In this document: positions 51,425 to 61,241 of the stretch, piece after piece
Layout of the letters: each line of letters begins with the position of its first letter
How positions within the stretch are numbered: position 1 is the stretch's first letter
Assembly (NCBI GenBank): GCA_963826105.1
Contig: CAWGWA010000001.1
Location: 111,296-175,295, forward strand
From: WHTI01 sp963826105
Lineage (GTDB): Bacteria; Actinomycetota; CADDZG01; WHSQ01
DNA: 64,000 bases
Direction: 5' to 3'
Made by a program: the position numbers and the translations under genes
Notes under the pieces: generated by a model
What the model was told of the DNA's origin: nothing
The model's database searches: none
Seen by the model: the letters and a program-made list of their open reading frames with translations, nothing else

Positions 51425-52717
51425 GGCGTGGGATTCCTCGCGTCGTAGCGGGCGAACTGAGGCATCAGTAGAGCCATCACACCGACCCCCGCGATGCACA
51501 AGAAGCCACCGGAGACGACGGCGAATCCGATCGACGTGACCGAGGCGACCGCTCCGGCCTCCAGATCTCCGAGGCTAGGCCCACTGGCAACCACCGCCAG
51601 CTCGAGTCCGCTTAGCCGCCCTTGCATGTGCTTGGGCGCGGCGGTCTGCAGGATCGTGTGTCTGAAGATGGCGCTGACCTGATCGGCGGCTCCTGCGATC
51701 GCCAAGAAGACCAGACCTATCAGCAGTGTTCCGGACAGTCCGAAGCCAACGAGCGATCCGCCCCAGAAGAGAACGGCGATGTACACCGCGACACCCTGTC
51801 TTCGGATCCTTCCGGTCCATCCACTGCTGAGCGCGGCAAGCAGAGCCCCAACCGAAGGCGCGGCATAGAGGAACCCAACGATCTCGGGCCCGCCGCCGAA
51901 CCTGTCCAACGCGAACGCCGGGAACAGAGCCGTCGGCATCCCGAAGACCATCGCGTTGATGTCGACGACGAATGATCCCTGGAGTACCTGGCGGCCTTTC
52001 AAGAAGCGGATCCCGTCGAGTACCGACCGGGCGCTCACCCGATCGGCATCCGCCAGCGGAGGGATCGGTGCGATCAAGAAGATGCACACGATCGACACGA
52101 GGTAGGTAAGCATGTCGAGCCCGTAGGTCCACGGCAGCCCGATAACCGCGATCAACGTTCCCGCGATCATCGGTCCGGCAACCGCACCCAGGTTCTGCAC
52201 CGACCCGGTCAGCGCGGCGGCCGCGACGATCTGCTCGCGAGGGAGCAGGTGAGGGGTAGCGGATCGGAGCGCCGGAGCACCCATCGCGTAGAGCCCCGCA
52301 TTGGCGGAGGCCAGCGCGTAGAGGACCCATACCTTCGGGTTGGCGCCGGAGGCATGCAGGGCGAGGATCACCGAAGTTGAGTGCCAGGAGAGTGTCGGTG
52401 ATCAAGAGCAGCTTTCGCCGGTCGACCGCGTCGGCAACCGCTCCACCGACGAGTGAGAGGAACAACAGCGGAACCAGCTCGAACAGGGCGGTGAGCCCAA
52501 CCGCGAGTGTCGAGCCGGTGATCCGGTACACCTGGTACGGGATCGCCACGAAAGTGAGCTGGGTCCCGATGTACGAGACGCCGGATCCGATCCATAAGAG
52601 CCGGTAGTCACGCGACGTCCTGAGCGGCGTGAGATCCATCGCCACCCCGCGCAGCCGGTGGTACCAGCGCGGGCGCTCGGGGAAGGGCGGATGGGGCTCT
52701 AGGGGATTGTCGTCCAC
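51421..52717 (-). CDS. EntS-like MFS transporter (frameshifted)
   Basis: Twelve-segment MFS protein of the enterobactin-exporter (MFS_3) group. From GTG 52717 the first frame gives PLRTSRDYRLLWIGSGVSY and LFLSLVGGAVADAVDRRKLLL (the loop 2-3 motif). Near 52370 the frame shifts by one base and continues with VWVLYALASANAGLYAMGAP, LRSATPHLLPREQIVAAAAL and LDRFGGGPEIVGFLYAAPS to 51421. Restored length is about 430 residues. The substrate is unknown. Convergent with dgcN by 4 bases. Confidence 0.82.
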
Positions 52718-52929
52718 ATGATGAACCCTATGAAGCGAGAGCGGGCCCCCGCGTGTCGGCGCGATGACAGTCTTCCAGATCACCCCTGTCGTAACCTCAC
52801 GATTCGGGCCGCTCCTTCGTTTCATAGGTAGAGAGCGGCTGAGCCGGAGTTCTAGGAGGTTCCACCTTCCTTCCTTCGGACTTTCGCGGGTAAGGAATCG
52901 TTCGACGATCAGAAGGGGTTCAGTCTTCT

Positions 52930-53901
52930 ATGGCCACGAGGAATGGAACGGAGCAAGACGCCCCCAACTGGCTCGTGTGGGCCGCCCTCTGGACGGTCTA
53001 CATCGTCTGGGGCTCCACTTACCTCGCCATCCGGGTCACGGTAGAGACCCTGCCCCCGCTCCTCACCGGCGGTGTGCGCTTCTTGATCGCCGGAGTGATC
53101 GTCTTGGCCGTTATCCGTATCAGGAAAGGTCGTGACGCGGTCCGGATCAGCCGGCCTGAACTGCTCTCCTGTATTGCGATCGGTGGAGGTTTGCTCATGG
53201 GCGGCAACGGGCTCGTGATCCTCGCCGAGCGGACAGTTCCCTCGAGCCTCGCGGCGCTTCTCATCGCAACGGTTCCGTTGTGGGTCATCCTTCTTCGTTT
53301 CGTCTCCGGCGACCGCGTCGCGGGAGGCACCCTGATCGGTGTTGCCGTTGGTTTCATCGGCGTCGCGATCCTGATCCTTCCGGGGGATCGTCCCGAGGGG
53401 GCGACCCTGTACGGCCTCGGCACCTGTGTCCTTGCCGCCTTGATCTGGGCGATCAGCTCATTCATGTCGCCGCGCGTCCAACTACCGCGCGATCCATTCC
53501 TCTCCACCGGTATGCAGATGCTCTGCGGATCGGCCTGGCTGTTCTTCTTCGGATTAGTGGGCGGCGAGGCCTCGGGGATCGACGTCGGCTCTTTCTCGGG
53601 CCGATCGTTGTTCGCGCTCGGCTACCTCGTCGTGTTCGGCTCGCTGTTCGCATTCACCGCGTACGTGTGGCTCCTGCAGAACGCTCCGATCTCGAAGGTC
53701 GCGACCTACGCCTATGTGAACCCCGTGATCGCCTTGGTCCTTGGGTGGCTGATCCTCTCCGAGGAGATGAACCCATCGATGCTCATCGGTGCCTTCGTGA
53801 TCGTGGCATCGGTCGCCTTCATCGTGACTTTGGAAGGGCGAGCCAAGCGGATCCAAGCAGCATCGGACGCAGCCTCCGTGCTGGCCGCCGAATCCACGTA
53901 G
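52930..53901 (+). CDS. EamA/DMT family transporter
   Basis: A 323-residue ten-segment transporter of two EamA repeats. Motifs are WTVYIVWGSTYLAIRVTVET, RTVPSSLAALLIATVPLWV, and NAPISKVATYAYVNPVIALV with LGWLILSEEMNPSMLIG in the second repeat. It is similar in layout to YedA/RhaT-like exporters. Starts with ATG 52930. About 40 bases downstream the ECF sigma gene begins. Confidence 0.9.
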   Translation: MATRNGTEQDAPNWLVWAALWTVYIVWGSTYLAIRVTVETLPPLLTGGVRFLIAGVIVLAVIRIRKGRDAVRISRPELLSCIAIGGGLLMGGNGLVILAERTVPSSLAALLIATVPLWVILLRFVSGDRVAGGTLIGVAVGFIGVAILILPGDRPEGATLYGLGTCVLAALIWAISSFMSPRVQLPRDPFLSTGMQMLCGSAWLFFFGLVGGEASGIDVGSFSGRSLFALGYLVVFGSLFAFTAYVWLLQNAPISKVATYAYVNPVIALVLGWLILSEEMNPSMLIGAFVIVASVAFIVTLEGRAKRIQAASDAASVLAAEST

Positions 53902-53943
53902 GTCTCGCGCAACCCCGGGGGTTGTGTAAGCGTCTTTCTTAGT

Positions 53944-54450
53944 GTGAGCCACTCTTCCGATCGAGACGCGAGCTTCTCGGCGTTCTTCTCTGCCCACGCC
54001 GAGGAGATACGCCGCCTGGGCGTGTTCCTCACCGGCGACGCCGAGCAGGGTCGCGATCTCGCCCAGGAGGCGCTGGTGCGTACCTATCGCCACTGGTCCC
54101 GCATCAAGGGCGGCGACCCCGCGCCGTACGCCAAGCGGATCCTCGTGAATCTGGTCAGGAGCGCCCATCGCCGCAAGGCGGTCGCCCTGCGACACGAGGA
54201 GCGCACCCCATCCGATCCGGGGATCCAGCATTCGGCGGCCGGCAAGGTGGACGACTGGCTCGTGGTGAGGGACGCACTGCGCGAGCTATCACCCGTACGC
54301 AGAGCCGCGATCGTCATGAGGTACTACGAGGACATGAGCGAAGCGGACATCGCTCGTGTCCTCGACCGTCCGGTGAACACGATCAAGTCGGACATCCATC
54401 GGGGATTGAAGAGGCTTCGGCCCCTTCTCGAGCAGGCGGTGAGGACATGA
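53944..54450 (+). CDS. ECF sigma factor, SigE family (SigE-like, actinobacterial)
   Basis: A 168-residue ECF sigma factor. Region 2: DLAQEALVRTYRHWSRIK with PYAKRILVNLVRSAHRRK. Region 4: LSPVRRAAIVMRYYEDMSEADIAR followed by RPVNTIKSDIHRGLKRLR. It belongs to the SigE-type subgroup whose partner is a membrane protein encoded next, and here the next gene overlaps by 4 bases (ATGA). GTG start. Confidence 0.9.
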   Translation: MSHSSDRDASFSAFFSAHAEEIRRLGVFLTGDAEQGRDLAQEALVRTYRHWSRIKGGDPAPYAKRILVNLVRSAHRRKAVALRHEERTPSDPGIQHSAAGKVDDWLVVRDALRELSPVRRAAIVMRYYEDMSEADIARVLDRPVNTIKSDIHRGLKRLRPLLEQAVRT

Positions 54451-55329
54451 CCTTCGACACACAACTCAAGGACCGGCTCGATTCGGCGGCGGCGAGCATG
54501 CCGGGCGAGCCACTCGACCTCATGACGACCCTGACGGTGGCGCGCCGCTCGCGTCGGAACTACCGAATGGTCGCGGCGATCGCTGCCGCCGCGGTTCTCG
54601 TGGCCGGTGGGGTCACCGCGGCCGTGACCATCGGGGGTCCGGAGCCGCGCGAGGGCCAGCCCGTGATCGGTCCGGAGCCGCGCGTGTCACAGGCCGAGGC
54701 GTTCGATGCGGTCGCCGACTTCCTGTCCGCCATCAATCTGCCGGCCGGACAGAAGACCCAGGCGATGTGGGACATGCTTAGCCCGGTCTCGCAGGCCTAC
54801 TTCGAAAATGACATCGCCAACTTCGATCCGGTGTCGCTGAACGGGGAGACCCTCGGCGCGTACGACTTCGCGACCGAGCGGAACATGCATCTGTTCTTCC
54901 TCGAGCAGACCGAGACTCTCGGCGTCGTTACCATTACTGGCAACGTCACCCGTGAAGGGTTCACGGAGCAGGATGGTTTCGTCGCTTCCGATCCGCGTCG
55001 TCGACGGCGACGTCAAGATCGAGCTCTTCTCAGAAGCTCCTTATCCCGCGGCCGTAGTGCCCGACATCGGTGCCATGGTCATGCAGACCCTCCCGCGCGA
55101 TGCGACGTTCTCCGTCGACGTTCCGAGTGAACCACGAGAGGTGCGGATCATCGTGTGGAAGTGGGGCTCGCCGACGGCTATGAACTCTGGAACCGCGACC
55201 GGTGATGGCTCGGTGTGGTCGTGGACCCCGGACGCGCCGCTCGCGCCGGGGACCTACGTGGTGACGTTCGCGGTGATCTCGAAGTCGGGAGAACTGGCGA
55301 CGGCCGCGGAGCCGTTCGTCGTTGAGTAG
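54447..55329 (+). CDS. Membrane-anchored ECF partner (anti-sigma-like) with extracytoplasmic beta domain, frameshifted
   Basis: A single-pass membrane protein: an N-terminal cytoplasmic 35 residues, one helix (MVAAIAAAAVLVAGGVTAAV), then an extracytoplasmic region with SQAEAFDAVADFLSAINLP, and after about 54990 a second frame with VDGDVKIELFSEAPY and VDVPSEPREVRIIVWKWG, an immunoglobulin-like (Gmad2-type) fold. The break is one base. Position and topology suggest it senses the envelope and regulates the SigE-like factor; no canonical zinc anti-sigma motif was seen in the short cytoplasmic part. Confidence 0.7.
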
Positions 55330-56376
55330 CTAGAGACCGGGGCGACCGGCTCCGACGTAATCGGAGCGGTCCATCGTTACGACGCGGACGTACTCACCCG
55401 TGTAAGGCGCTTCGACCATCTGGCCGTCGCCGATGTACATGCCGACGTGATGGATCGGGGAGCCGAAGAAGACGAGATCGCCCGGCTCGAGGTCGGAGCG
55501 ATCGACCCGCGGGGTAGCCGCGTACTGGGCCCCCGAGTTGTGGGGAAGCCCGACCCCGGCTTGGGCCCAGGCCCACATCGTGAGGCCGCTGCAGTCGTAC
55601 GAATCGGGCCCGGCTGCGGCGTAGACGTAGGGCTTCCCGATCTGCGACAGCGCCGCGTCCACGGCCTTCTGGGCGTGCGGGCTCGATGCGTGGACGGTGG
55701 GGATGTGGCCGGGGGCAGGAAGGCTCGGAGTGGCTGCGGCCGCCGCGTCGCGTCGCCGTTGCCGGGCTTCGGCGCGCTCGATCTTCTCGTTGAGCTCGTC
55801 GATCTCTCCCTGCTGCGACGCGATCTTCTCTTCGATCTGGGCCTTGAGTTCGAGGACCTCCTCGCGCGCCCGGGCCGCGGTGTTCTTCTGCTTCTCTAGT
55901 CGTTCGAGTTCGGTGTTGAGTTCGCTAGTCGCGACATCGAGCAGCTCGAAGACGCGCGTTCGGGCTTCTTGAGAGGTCTGGAGGTATTGGATGCTGGTGT
56001 CCATCTCCGCGAGCGAGTCCGATGACAAGATCGCTTCCAGGGAACCGGTGGCGCCACCCGACTTGTAGAGCTGCACCGCGATCGCGCTGGCGTCGTCGTG
56101 CGTGGTGTTCCTGCGCTTCTCGAGAGTGGCGACCTTATCGGCGGTCTCGGCGATCTGACCTTGGAGGCTCTCGTATTCGGCGTTAACCAGGTTGTATTCC
56201 TCGACCACGATCTCGAAGTCCTTCTCGAGTTCCATCAGGCGCTCCCGCGCGCGATCGAGTTCCGCTTGGCTCGGTGCGGCATTCGAGGTGGAGAGTCCGG
56301 CGACCGCCAAGCACGCGACGAGACACGCGGCGACGACCGCGCGGAAAGACTTTTTCGGCACTGTGATTGTGTTCAT
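55330..56376 (-). CDS. Secreted NlpC/P60 peptidoglycan endopeptidase
   Basis: RipA/CwlO-type cell-wall hydrolase, 348 residues. A signal peptide of about 33 residues ends near SNAAPSQAE. A long coiled coil of about 190 residues follows (ARERLMELEKDFEIVVEEYN...), then a linker, then the NlpC/P60 domain with Cys in YDCSGLTMWAW, His in PIHHVGMYIG and a third residue after DGQMVEAP. It cleaves D-Glu-mDAP bonds during division or growth. The coiled coil would autoinhibit or mediate FtsEX-type activation. Next to the HAD and Tad genes. Confidence 0.92.
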   Translation of the reverse strand: MNTITVPKKSFRAVVAACLVACLAVAGLSTSNAAPSQAELDRARERLMELEKDFEIVVEEYNLVNAEYESLQGQIAETADKVATLEKRRNTTHDDASAIAVQLYKSGGATGSLEAILSSDSLAEMDTSIQYLQTSQEARTRVFELLDVATSELNTELERLEKQKNTAARAREEVLELKAQIEEKIASQQGEIDELNEKIERAEARQRRRDAAAAATPSLPAPGHIPTVHASSPHAQKAVDAALSQIGKPYVYAAAGPDSYDCSGLTMWAWAQAGVGLPHNSGAQYAATPRVDRSDLEPGDLVFFGSPIHHVGMYIGDGQMVEAPYTGEYVRVVTMDRSDYVGAGRPGL

Positions 56377-56391
56377 GGGGCCTCATCCATA

Positions 56392-57195
56392 TCAGGCATC
56401 GGGCGATACTTTGCGATTCCTCCACCACCACAGGCCCGCAAGGGCGAGGATCGCGGCCGCATATAGGGCCCCGTCGTTAACCGATACTTCCGGCCTCCGC
56501 AGGTGGAATCGATCCTTCAACGAGACCGGGTCGCGGAACACCTCCACGCTCCAGCCTCGTTCTTCTGCGACGCGTCGGAGTTCCTTGTCGGCGTTGACCG
56601 GTCTCGGATTGCCGACACTCTCGAGCATCGGCAGATCGGTGATCGAGTCTGTATACGCAAACGACGCATCGAGGTCGATGTCCAACTCCTTGGCCAGCGC
56701 CGTTATGGCTTCGACCTTGAACTCCCCGTACGCGTAGAAGTCGAGCTCCCCGGTGTACTTGCCATCGACGATCGTGGGGAGCGTCGCGATCCACCGGTCG
56801 GCGCGCAACATGTCTGCAAGCGGGGCGACGATCTCCTCCGGTGATGACGAGACGATGCAGATCAGTCGTCCCGCGGCCCGATGGTCGTGCATCAACTCGA
56901 GCGCCTCGGCATAGATCAACGGAGAGATGACTTCCTCGAGTACCTCGGTGACGACCGCGCGTACCTTGTCGGCCTCCCATCCGGCGGTGAGCTTGGCGCT
57001 CTCCTCGCGGATCTTCTCCATCTTGTTCTCGTCCGCGCCCATCAACTGGAAGACGAGCTGCGCGTACATCGACTTGAGCAGCGTCCCGCGTTGGATCAAC
57101 CCTTCGCGCAGGAAGGAACGGCTCAGAGCCAGAGGACTCGAGCGGGCGATGATCGTCTTGTCGAGGTCGAAGAACGCTGCTTCCATCGGCTGCAT
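56392..57195 (-). CDS. HAD-IB family phosphatase with C-terminal membrane anchor
   Basis: SerB-like HAD phosphatase, about 267 residues from ATG 57195. Motif I is FFDLDKTII, motif II includes VSSSPEEI, motif III Lys is in FKVEAITALAK, and motif IV is AYTDSITDLPMLE. The final 25 residues form a membrane helix (GALYAAAILALAGLWWWRN). In Mycobacterium the homologous gene (Rv3661) sits beside the Tad locus in the same order, as here, but the substrate is not known. Divergent from the TadZ/Ssd-like gene. Confidence 0.88.
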   Translation of the reverse strand: MQPMEAAFFDLDKTIIARSSPLALSRSFLREGLIQRGTLLKSMYAQLVFQLMGADENKMEKIREESAKLTAGWEADKVRAVVTEVLEEVISPLIYAEALELMHDHRAAGRLICIVSSSPEEIVAPLADMLRADRWIATLPTIVDGKYTGELDFYAYGEFKVEAITALAKELDIDLDASFAYTDSITDLPMLESVGNPRPVNADKELRRVAEERGWSVEVFRDPVSLKDRFHLRRPEVSVNDGALYAAAILALAGLWWWRNRKVSPDA

Positions 57196-57255
57196 TGTCG
57201 CGCTCTTGTGTCGTGGGTCACAGGAGGCACGCCTGAAGCGCTCCATCATCGGGTT

Positions 57256-58111
57256 ATGGGTGCCGTCCGCGTAGCGCTCGTTTGCTCCGAGTCGTCCCTC
57301 CGACTCGAGCTCGCCCGTGCCTTCGACGATGCTCCCGGTGAATGGCGGGTGGACCTCTACGACCAAGTTCCGGAGAGTGCAGACGTTGTGGTCGGGACTG
57401 ATCCAGGGCCGGAGTATCGACGTCGTTTTCGATCCGTCAAACCCGGCCGACGTCATCTCGGCTGTCCGAGTGCGGCTGAAGCCCGATGGCAGAGCGATCA
57501 TCGTGACCTCGGCATGTGGTGGGACAGGGGTTACGACCGTTGCGATCCACCTGGCTTCGGCGCTTTCGTCGGGTTCGGTTCCGTCGTGCTACCTGGATGT
57601 CGATCCAAACCTTGGTGGAGCCGCCCGGCTCGGAATGCCCGAGGACGTTCGTACCTTCGATCCCGCCGATCGGCTCCTCACCGTCCCGCACTCAGGCGGC
57701 TTCAGAGCGATCTTCGCCCCGGACCATCCCAAGGCCGCGATCGCGGGGCGCTCGAGGACGTTCCCGACAACGGTCGATCGATGCTTCCCCTGGCAAACAT
57801 CGAAACCCTCCTCGATCCACGCACCCGAGTGGTGGTCGTCGTTCCTCCGACCGTTCCCGGAGCTACGCGCACGAGCGCTCTTCCTTGAGCGCCACGGATC
57901 GGGGGCCTGGGTGATCGTCGGCAATCGCATCGGACCCGGTGGCGAGACCTCTCGGACGGAATTGTCCAGGATCCTGGGTCGCAGGTACGACGTGATGCTG
58001 CCGTGCTCCGCACTCCTTCGCGACCGTGAGGACGTCGGTGCGCTCCTCACGACTCCACTCTCACGTTGGAAGCGTGCCTTCGATCGGCTGGCAGAGTGGC
58101 TTACGCGATGG
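57256..58111 (+). CDS. TadZ/CpaE-like ATPase (Ssd, Rv3660c type), three frameshifts
   Basis: Pilus-localisation MinD-like ATPase. The N-terminal receiver-like part is MGAVRVALVCSESSLRLEL (ATG 57256). The deviant Walker region reads TSACGGTGVTTVAIHLASAL, with SCYLDVDPNLGG as the switch region. Frame changes lie near 57415, 57745 and 57875; pieces ETLLDPRTRVVVVVPPTVPG and WVIVGNRIGPGGETSRTEL complete it. Total about 285 residues. Mycobacterial Ssd influences septation; here the Tad context suggests polar/pilus positioning. The end overlaps the TadA start. Confidence 0.8.
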
Positions 58112-59143
58112 ATGACGACCTCCTCGAGCTCGTTGCCGATCGGGTTGACCTGGTGGAACTCGACCCGGCTGCAAGACGGCTCGCGCTGCGCTCACTTATC
58201 ACCGAGCGGGGTGATGGTCCGGTGGGCGACAACGTACGTACGTTGGCCGATCACATCGATGGTTACGGACCACTCGGCGACCTGATGCGCGCCGCGGACG
58301 TTACCGATGTGCTTATCAACGGCGCGGATGAGGTTTGGGTCGAGCGCTCCGGCCGACTGGAACGAACCAACGTGTCTTTCGAGGGACCCGATGACCTGCT
58401 CAGCTACATCCACCGCTGGATCTCCTCGTCCGGCGGCCGCATCGACGCGTCGCGTCCCATCGCGGACGGACGGATGCCGGATGGCGCTCGAGTTCATGCC
58501 GTGCTCCCTCCACTCGCGCCAAACGGCCCGATGGTGTCCATCCGACGCTGGCCTACGGAGAGGCCCGACCTCGATGTCCTCACCGAGTGGGGACTGCTCG
58601 ACGACCGCGTCCAAGGATCGTCTGATCGATGCGGTCGCCGCGAGGAACTCGATCGTGATCAGCGGGGGAACCGGCAGCGGAAAGACCACTCTTCTCAATG
58701 CCCTGATCGGTCACGCCGATCCCAGCGAGCGGATCGTCACGGTCGAGGAGACCCCAGAGCTGGTGCCGCGTCATCCGCACGTCGCGTCGCTCCTCACACG
58801 CCCCGAGAATGTTGAAGGCAAGGGGGCGATCGAATCGGCCGAGCTCCTCAAGGCGGCTCTGCGTATGCGACCCGATCGCATCGTTGTGGGAGAGGTTCGT
58901 GGTCGAGAGGCTTTCTATGCCCTCGCCGCGATGGCGACGGGACATGAAGGCTCGATGATGACCGTCCACGCACGCTCTGCCCGGGACGTCCCCGATCGTC
59001 TGGTCGCTCTCGCCATCCAAGAGAGGACCGCTGCCTCAGAGGATTCGCTCCGCCGAAGCATCGTTGCCGCATTCGATCTCTACGTGCACCTCGAGCGACG
59101 CGGGGGCCGGCGCCAAGTCGCTTCGATCACAGGTCATGGGTGA
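58108..59143 (+). CDS. tadA: Tad/Flp pilus secretion ATPase TadA (CpaF), one frameshift
   Basis: Hexameric secretion ATPase, about 345 residues. The N-terminal part has GPLGDLMRAADVTDVLINGA and RIDASRPIADGRMPDGARVH. Near 58605 one indel shifts the frame; then Walker A SGGTGSGKTTLL, the Asp box VTVEETPELV, and Walker B PDRIVVGEVRGREA with TGHEGSMMTVHARS follow. All motifs for ATP hydrolysis are present. ATG 58108 follows the end of the TadZ gene. Short relative to proteobacterial TadA, as in Rv3659c. Confidence 0.9.
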
Positions 59144-60051
59144 GGACCCTCGCGCGTCTGCCGTGCGAGGCCTCGCCGCTCTCTTGCGATCGGGGATGGA
59201 TCCCGTAACCGCCCTTCAACGCTGGCCCTGCGAGGCTCCCGTAGAGGTTCGAGTCGAGGTGGCGGCCACCGCCGCACGTGTTGCGCTCGGTTGTTCCGTC
59301 GAGCATGCCCTGGCACCAGTTGAGGCCGCGTGGGGATCCGATGGCCGTTCCCTCGCGTCCTGCTTCCTCGCGTCGATGGCGGGCGGCAGCAACCTCGCGG
59401 CGATGCTCGATGATCTCGCCGCATCGATCAACGGATCGAGTGGGAGGCGGCGCATCGCTCGGGCCGCGGCGGCCGGTGCCTCCCTCTCCGGGCGACTGAT
59501 CCTGGCCGTCCCGATCCTGCTGCTCGTGGCCGGAGGCGTAACGCGCGGAGGGATCGATGCGGGGGATCTCGGCGGCCTCTTGCTGGGCGGTGTGCTCGGG
59601 GGCCCTGGGGTCTTTCTGGATCGTCCGTCTCACGCCCACGTCTCTCCCCGACGACGAGCTTGCCGCCGCGTGCGACATCATGAGGAGGTCGCTCGAGGCC
59701 GGTGCCTCTATCCGAGAGTCCATATCCGTAGCCGCGATCCAGGCGCCGGACGGCCTCAGGGGCGAACTCGAGAGGGCATCCACGTTGATCGAACTCGGTT
59801 TCTCGCCGCGCCGGGCGCTCGAGCGTGCCGGTCTTCCGGAGCTGTCGGATCGGCTCGGTGACGCCATCACTCTCGGGATCCCAGTGTCCCACTCGCTTCA
59901 TTCTCTTGCGCGGTTCCGGAGATCGGAAGCAGCTCTCGAGTTCGAGACTCGCCTTCGTCGTGCTCCCGTACTGATGGCGCTTCCGCTCTCCTTGTGCCTG
60001 CTGCCGTCCTTCTTCCTTATCGGATTCGCACCATTGCTCAAGGCGTTGTAA
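59136..60051 (+). CDS. Tad pilus inner-membrane platform, TadB and TadC-like halves (frameshifted or overlapping)
   Basis: Two T2SSF domains. First half (ATG 59136): AALLRSGMDPVTALQRWP, LASCFLASMAGGSNLAAML and two membrane helices near SGRLILAVPILLLVAGG. Homology moves frames about 59620-59640 and resumes DDELAAACDIMRRSLEAGAS, GFSPRRALERAGLPELSDRLG and a terminal pair of helices to 60051. Either TadB and TadC overlap heavily, or one indel splits a single two-repeat platform of about 304 residues. Both partners are needed for pilus extrusion. Confidence 0.78.
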
Positions 60052-60077
60052 CGCCCGGTATGCGCGATGGTTACCGC

Positions 60078-60593
60078 ATGGCGGTCAGACGCTTCCTCGC
60101 GATCATCGTGCTCGGCATCTTCGCGGCCGCCTGCAATGGTTCCGAGGGGCCTGCAGAGACCTCGGGCTCCTCGAGCTCGGGTTTGACGGGTTCACCGTCG
60201 CCCACAGCCACTTTCGGACAACGCGCCGCGGCTCTCATCGATACCGAAGAGGGCTCGGTTCTTTTCGAGGTCGAGATGGCTCGCACGGATGAGGAGAAGG
60301 AGATCGGCCTCATGGGCAGAGAGTCACTGCCGGAGGATCGCGGGATGGCGTTCGTGTTCTTTCAACCCACGACGGGTGGGTTCTGGATGAAGGACACCCT
60401 TATCCCGCTGTCGATCGCGTTCATCGGGAGCGACGGCATCATCCAAGAGATCATGGACATGGAGCCGTGCGTCGAGGAGAACTGCCCCATATACACACCG
60501 GCCGAGCCCTACGCTCTAGCTCTCGAGGTCAATAGGGGTGCGTTCGATCGCGCCGGGGTTGACCCCGGAGACCGCGTGACGATCTCCTTCTGA
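60078..60593 (+). CDS. DUF192 family lipoprotein
   Basis: A 171-residue lipoprotein: signal with lipobox IFAAAC (Cys near residue 16), a Ser/Gly-rich linker, then a DUF192 domain (TDEEKEIGLMGRESLPEDRG, MAFVFFQPTTGGFWMKDT, and the end ALALEVNRG). DUF192 proteins are small secreted beta-structured proteins of unknown function. Its insertion in a Tad locus is unusual compared with Mycobacterium. ATG 60078 is preferred; an ATG at 60060 is also in frame. Confidence 0.82.
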   Translation: MAVRRFLAIIVLGIFAAACNGSEGPAETSGSSSSGLTGSPSPTATFGQRAAALIDTEEGSVLFEVEMARTDEEKEIGLMGRESLPEDRGMAFVFFQPTTGGFWMKDTLIPLSIAFIGSDGIIQEIMDMEPCVEENCPIYTPAEPYALALEVNRGAFDRAGVDPGDRVTISF

Positions 60594-60595
60594 TC

Positions 60596-60662
60596 GTGAC
60601 GGGCGTCACAGACGGCTCCCGTTCCATGACGTGAGATCGACTCAGTGCCGGCGCGTGCCGGC
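60596..60662 (+). promoter_or_regulatory. Dyad and hairpin in front of the Flp pilin gene
   Basis: GTGAC (60596-60600), spacer GGGC, GTCAC (60605-60609) forms a 14-base dyad. GCCGGC (60647-60652), loop GCGT, GCCGGC (60657-60662) forms a perfect hairpin just before the pilin ribosome site AGGAGG (60671). Together they suggest a regulated or processed leader specific to the pilin genes, since the region separates DUF192 from flp by 88 bases. Confidence 0.4.
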
Positions 60663-60681
60663 TCCGAGTTAGGAGGTCTCC

Positions 60682-60861
60682 GTGGAACGCCTTCGTTCGA
60701 TCCTTCTCTCCGAGAAGGGCCAGACAACCACCGAGTACGTGACCACCCTTCTGGTGGTCGTGGTCATCGCCGGCGCGCTGGCGGCATTCGTGAAGAGCGG
60801 AGGTCTCGATGGCCTCTTCGAGTCGATCGTTCAGGACGTCATCAAGGGCGCGCAAGGCTGA
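60682..60861 (+). CDS. Flp-type pilin, DUF4244-like (59 residues)
   Basis: GTG 60682 to TGA 60861, missed by length cut-offs. The 59-residue protein has a basic N-terminus, then EKGQTTTEYVTTLLVVVV with a glycine-glutamine-rich processing site before a membrane helix of about 20 residues, the hallmark of Flp pilins (Glu and Tyr at mature positions +5/+6). The strong AGGAGGT site lies 6 bases upstream. It is the major pilin candidate of the locus (Rv3656c position). Confidence 0.85.
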   Translation: MERLRSILLSEKGQTTTEYVTTLLVVVVIAGALAAFVKSGGLDGLFESIVQDVIKGAQG

Positions 60862-60863
60862 TC

Positions 60864-61241
60864 GTGCGACTTCGCCGGGAGCGAGGTCAGGCAACCGTCG
60901 AGCTTGTCCTAGCGCTCCCCATACTCGCGGTGGTCATCATGGCGTTCGTCGAAGCAGCCATGATCGGAGCAGACCAGGTTCGTGTGTCGCATGCGGCGCG
61001 GGAGGGGGCCCGGATGGCAGCCGTCGACCCCGACGTTGCGGCGGTCGATAGCGCGGTGGAGGCCAGCGGACTTGTTGGTGCCGAGGTCGAGGTAACGCCC
61101 GCGGCGGCTGAGAGGCGTTTGGGTGGTCCGGTCACCGTGTCGGTTACGTATCACCCAAAGGCGCACGTGCCTCTGATCGGTGATCTCTTCACGATCCTCA
61201 CGCTCTATGGGGAGGCGACCATGCGGGTCGAGCAGCCGTGA
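60864..61241 (+). CDS. TadE-like pseudopilin
   Basis: A 125-residue protein starting GTG 60864, 2 bases after the pilin. RERGQATVELVLALPILAV is the TadE N-terminal prepilin-like segment with GQAxVE and a single membrane helix; the rest (QVRVSHAAREGARMAAVDP) is the extracytoplasmic TadE domain. It is probably processed by a prepilin peptidase encoded elsewhere; none is in the window. The stop overlaps the next gene by ATGA or GTGA. Confidence 0.88.
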   Translation: MRLRRERGQATVELVLALPILAVVIMAFVEAAMIGADQVRVSHAAREGARMAAVDPDVAAVDSAVEASGLVGAEVEVTPAAAERRLGGPVTVSVTYHPKAHVPLIGDLFTILTLYGEATMRVEQP